A stretch of DNA of 64,000 nucleotides, from assembly GCA_046293135.1 (NCBI GenBank), contig JBKBPR010000002.1, positions 1-64,000 of the forward strand, written 5' to 3'. A program made the position numbers and the translations under genes. Below are positions 61,257 to 64,000 of the stretch, piece after piece. The notes beneath the pieces were generated by a model. The model saw only the letters and a program-made list of their open reading frames with translations. It was not told the DNA's origin and searched no databases. The stretch is from UBA2638 sp046293135. Lineage in GTDB: Bacteria > Pseudomonadota > Alphaproteobacteria > Micavibrionales > Micavibrionaceae. The stretch's first letter is position 1, and each line of letters begins with the position of its first letter.

Positions 61257-62479
61257 TACGCCGCTTCTTTCATTTTGTGATCGAGGTTTTCAATCACCTT
61301 GTCCATAAAGGACTCTGTGGTTAGGTAAGGTTGTTTTTCGCCGATCAGCAAGGCCAGATCCTTGGTCATGAAACCTGCTTCGACCGTATCGACACAGGCC
61401 TTTTCAAGCGTTGCCGCAAAGCCGATCAAATCTTCGTTTCCATCGAACACACCGCGATAATGCAAGCCGCGCGTCCACGCAAAAATAGAGGCAATCGGGT
61501 TTGTCGAGGTCGGCTTGCCTTGTTGATGCTGGCGATAATGGCGCGTCACCGTTCCATGCGCGGCTTCGGCCTCAACGCATTTCCCGTCAGGCGTTAAAAG
61601 CACAGAGGTCATAAGCCCCAATGAGCCAAAACCCTGTGCGACGATATCGGATTGCACATCACCGTCATAATTCTTACACGCCCACAAGAACCCGCCCTTG
61701 GATTTGATCGCTTGCGCAACCATGTCATCAATCAGGCGGTGCTCATACCACAAATTCTTGCTCTCGAATTTTGTCTTGAATTCGCTATCGTAAATCGATT
61801 GGAAAATCTCGATAAACCGCCCGTCATATTGTTTGAGGATGGTGTTTTTTGTCGTCATATAAACCGGATAACCAAGCGCCAGCGCATAGTTAAAACACGC
61901 CCGTGCAAAGCCATCGATTGACTCATCAAGGTTATACATTCCCATCGCCACACCGGCGGCGGGGAAATCAAAAATCTCAAACTCTTGCGGCGCATCGCCA
62001 TTGGCGGGGGTGTATGTCATGGTCAGCTTGCCCGCTGCCGGCACTTTGAAATCGGTCGCCTTGTATTGGTCACCGAATGCATGACGGCCAATCACAATCG
62101 GCTGCTCCCAGCCTTGGACATAGCGCGGAACATTGCTCATGATAATCGGTTCGCGGAACACCGTGCCGTTCAGGATATTACGGATTGTGCCGTTCGGGGA
62201 TTTCCACATTTTCTTAAGGCCGAATTCCTCAACCCGCGCTTCATCGGGGGTGATGGTTGCGCATTTGACGCCCACGCCGTATTCCTGAATGGCCTTGGCC
62301 GCATCAATCGTAATCTGGTCATCGGTTTGATCGCGCATCTGGATCGACAGATCGAAATATTTCAGATCAATATCAAGATAAGGCAAGATCAAGCGATTGC
62401 GGATAATTTCCCATATCACGCGGGTCATTTCATCGCCGTCAATCTCGACAACGGGATTTTTAACCTTGATTTTTGTCAT
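61256..62479 (-). CDS. icd: NADP-dependent isocitrate dehydrogenase (eukaryote-like type)
   Basis: A 407-residue TCA-cycle enzyme of the homodimeric, eukaryote-like class common in alphaproteobacteria. VVEIDGDEMTRVIW begins it; the substrate site SPNGTIRNILNGTVFREPI, the YDGDVQSDIVAQGFGSLGLMTSVLL metal region and AAHGTVTRHYR (cofactor) are diagnostic. Length is normal. It is followed by the L,D-transpeptidase with a 1-base overlap. Confidence 0.97.
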   Translation of the reverse strand: MTKIKVKNPVVEIDGDEMTRVIWEIIRNRLILPYLDIDLKYFDLSIQMRDQTDDQITIDAAKAIQEYGVGVKCATITPDEARVEEFGLKKMWKSPNGTIRNILNGTVFREPIIMSNVPRYVQGWEQPIVIGRHAFGDQYKATDFKVPAAGKLTMTYTPANGDAPQEFEIFDFPAAGVAMGMYNLDESIDGFARACFNYALALGYPVYMTTKNTILKQYDGRFIEIFQSIYDSEFKTKFESKNLWYEHRLIDDMVAQAIKSKGGFLWACKNYDGDVQSDIVAQGFGSLGLMTSVLLTPDGKCVEAEAAHGTVTRHYRQHQQGKPTSTNPIASIFAWTRGLHYRGVFDGNEDLIGFAATLEKACVDTVEAGFMTKDLALLIGEKQPYLTTESFMDKVIENLDHKMKEAA

Positions 62480-62659
62480 CTCGCCAATCCTTGTATTGCT
62501 GTATATTGCTGTCTATGTATCGTAATTTTTCAATATTGCTTTTAAACGTGAGCGCGCAAAAACGCGCAGCGCCAATCAAAATATATACAACATCCAAAGG
62601 ATTTCACAAGGTCAGATTGCGAAATCCTGCTGAAGCACTGCAAGAAATGAAGGGCTGGA

Positions 62660-63094
62660 TTAAATGCTCAGCACATGCTGATCGCGCGCTGGGGGCGGCT
62701 GAGTGTCCAGCGCAAGGGTTTCAACCTCTGCGCGGGCAAGATCAAGGACGGTTTTAAAATCATCAACCAACACCGAAGGCTCTTCATATATCGCCAAAGT
62801 ATAACCAAACCCAGCGCCATTGCGGATTTTGCCGATACTCATAAATATGCCGTCTTGCGCGGTTTGCCTGAAATGATAGGCGGCTGACTGTCCCGATGCC
62901 GTTAAGGTCACGTCTTTGAACAACCCTTGCTCATAATTTCGCAACAGTGCCAAGCCATGCATTTCCGCGCTCGTAAACATCACGCAGCCTAGCGTATCGG
63001 CATTTTCAGAGCCTAAAGACTCAGAAACTATGGTTATAGATAGTGGTTGTTTCGGCCGCTGACGCGCCGCATCTTGAAATGAGATAACCGACAT
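62660..63094 (-). CDS. Hypothetical protein
   Basis: A 144-residue cytoplasmic protein, mixed alpha/beta, with a short disordered end. No motif is recognisable. It is upstream of icd on the same strand with 180 bases between, so it is probably an independent gene. Confidence 0.6.
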   Translation of the reverse strand: MSVISFQDAARQRPKQPLSITIVSESLGSENADTLGCVMFTSAEMHGLALLRNYEQGLFKDVTLTASGQSAAYHFRQTAQDGIFMSIGKIRNGAGFGYTLAIYEEPSVLVDDFKTVLDLARAEVETLALDTQPPPARDQHVLSI

Positions 63095-63164
63095 TACATC
63101 CCTGCTTTTTTATATATTTGATTTATCCTAGCGGTTTATCGTCCCAAAAGTCTAGAAATTCCGC

Positions 63165-63521
63165 TTATTTCTCATCAATCATCTCAAAAACAACCTCGTG
63201 CAGGCGCTCATAAGCCTTGTCGAATAAGCCGCTTTTGAAAATGCGGCCTTTGCCGCGCAAATAAATCTCATACATCACGGTTTTAGGGCCGACGCGGCGA
63301 ATCATGAATTGCAGATAAGGCGCCATATGCTCGGACGGGTAATAGGTATAGCTGGCCACGCCCTCGTCAAAATCGCACTCCACGCTGCGATAGGTCAGGG
63401 CTTTGGCGGCGGCGGCCTGCAAATACAGCCCATCCAGCTTTTTGAACTGAAACTGCGTAAACCCCGAGGGGTGATCCTGCTGTTTGGAAAAATTCGGAAT
63501 CGTGATAACTTTATCGCTCAT
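63165..63521 (-). CDS. Hypothetical protein
   Basis: A 118-residue protein, beta-rich in the middle (TYRSVECDFDEGVASYTYYPSEH, then FMIRRVGPKTVMYEIYLRGKG) and helical at the end. The ATG at 63521 is preferred; the frame stays open upstream to 63566 but that part is hydrophobic and overlaps the promoter region of the next gene. Family unknown. Confidence 0.6.
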   Translation of the reverse strand: MSDKVITIPNFSKQQDHPSGFTQFQFKKLDGLYLQAAAAKALTYRSVECDFDEGVASYTYYPSEHMAPYLQFMIRRVGPKTVMYEIYLRGKGRIFKSGLFDKAYERLHEVVFEMIDEK

Positions 63522-63564
63522 CACCAATAAGTATAACATATATAGATAAATAAAGGGAAACTTC

Positions 63565-64000
63565 ATGGCTTTGCTGCATACGCCGTCCTATGACGAGGCG
63601 CTGATTGCGCCGGATTTCACACTCAAGAACATTGACGGGAACACGCTATCACTCGGCGATATAAAGGGCGAAAAAGGCACGCTGGTGATGTTCATCTGCA
63701 ATCACTGCCCCTATGTGAAGGCGATTATCGAGCGGCTGGCCGAAACCTGCAAAACCCTGCAAGCCGAGGGTATAGGCTGCGCCGCCATCATGCCGAACGA
63801 CACCGAGAACTATCCCGCCGATTCCTTCGAGAATATGCAAAAATTCGCCCGCGAGCATAATTTCACCTTCCCCTATCTGATTGATGAAACCCAAGAAACC
63901 GCCAAGGCTTATGGCGCGATTTGTACGCCGGATCTGTTCGGATTTAACAAGGATTTACAATTGCAATATCGTGGGCGATTGGACAGCGCGGGTATCAATC
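63565..64000 (+). CDS. Thioredoxin-like redoxin family protein (partial, runs off the window)
   Basis: The first 145 codons of a thioredoxin-fold protein of the AhpC/TSA-like redoxin group. It reads MALLHTPSYDEALIAPDFTLKNIDG, then the active-site motif FICNHCPYVKAI with Cys-Asn-His-Cys, then a peroxiredoxin-like middle with FPYLIDETQETAKAYGAICTP and the conserved cis-Pro. AAGGGA at 63553-63558 is the ribosome-binding site. The gene has no stop before the window ends. Confidence 0.9.
   Translation, partial: MALLHTPSYDEALIAPDFTLKNIDGNTLSLGDIKGEKGTLVMFICNHCPYVKAIIERLAETCKTLQAEGIGCAAIMPNDTENYPADSFENMQKFAREHNFTFPYLIDETQETAKAYGAICTPDLFGFNKDLQLQYRGRLDSAGIN

Overview
The window is a chromosomal segment of an alphaproteobacterium. 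The evidence is the order mutM / rpsT / dnaA, an Usg-family gene, an adrenodoxin-type ferredoxin, a COX15-type heme A synthase, a eukaryote-like NADP isocitrate dehydrogenase and an RNase E with a long acidic insert. DotM- and DotL-like type IVB secretion proteins point to one of the poorly studied, host- or prey-associated lineages; I cannot name the genus from sequence alone.

Layout. 1-5140 is an AT-rich, phage-satellite-like element: tyrosine integrase, an unknown coiled-coil gene, an AlpA-type regulator, and a primase/helicase whose primase half is split over two overlapping genes. It abuts tRNA-Gln and tRNA-Thr genes and a decayed tRNA-Thr 5' half. 5681-10851 is a compact block: dotM, an unknown membrane protein, dotL and a pseudopilin-like protein. 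A catalytically degenerate Fic protein follows. 11910-31391 is replication and translation core: argS, a secreted S41 peptidase, gyrB, hisC, recF, dnaN, dnaA and rpsT. A biotin operon (bioB, a 66-residue protein, bioF, bioD, bioA, a diiron ferritin-like protein) sits between dnaA and dnaN, which are usually adjacent. A putative zinc metalloprotease gene near dnaN is broken by an in-frame amber codon.

31671-45124 holds mutM, envelope proteins, an XRE regulator next to an unusual formyltransferase, an M16 and an M17 peptidase, groES-groEL under a perfect CIRCE operator, usg, a ferredoxin and ctaA. 45143-53698 is accessory: an acidic disordered protein, a 1332-residue protein with no recognisable domain, a glycosyltransferase, a secreted protein, and a second copy of the pseudopilin-like protein encoded next to dotL. 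53774-64000 carries rne, a sirtuin, a cell-wall amidase, a small lipoprotein, an L,D-transpeptidase, icd and, at the right edge, the start of a thioredoxin-like gene.

The least explained signals are two probable small RNA genes on the minus strand (34071-34172 and 52571-52683), the paralogous pseudopilin-like pair tied to the DotL/DotM block, the split primase, the amber-interrupted metalloprotease, the inactive Fic protein and the diiron protein at the end of the biotin operon. Functions were assigned by reading motifs; no database search was possible.
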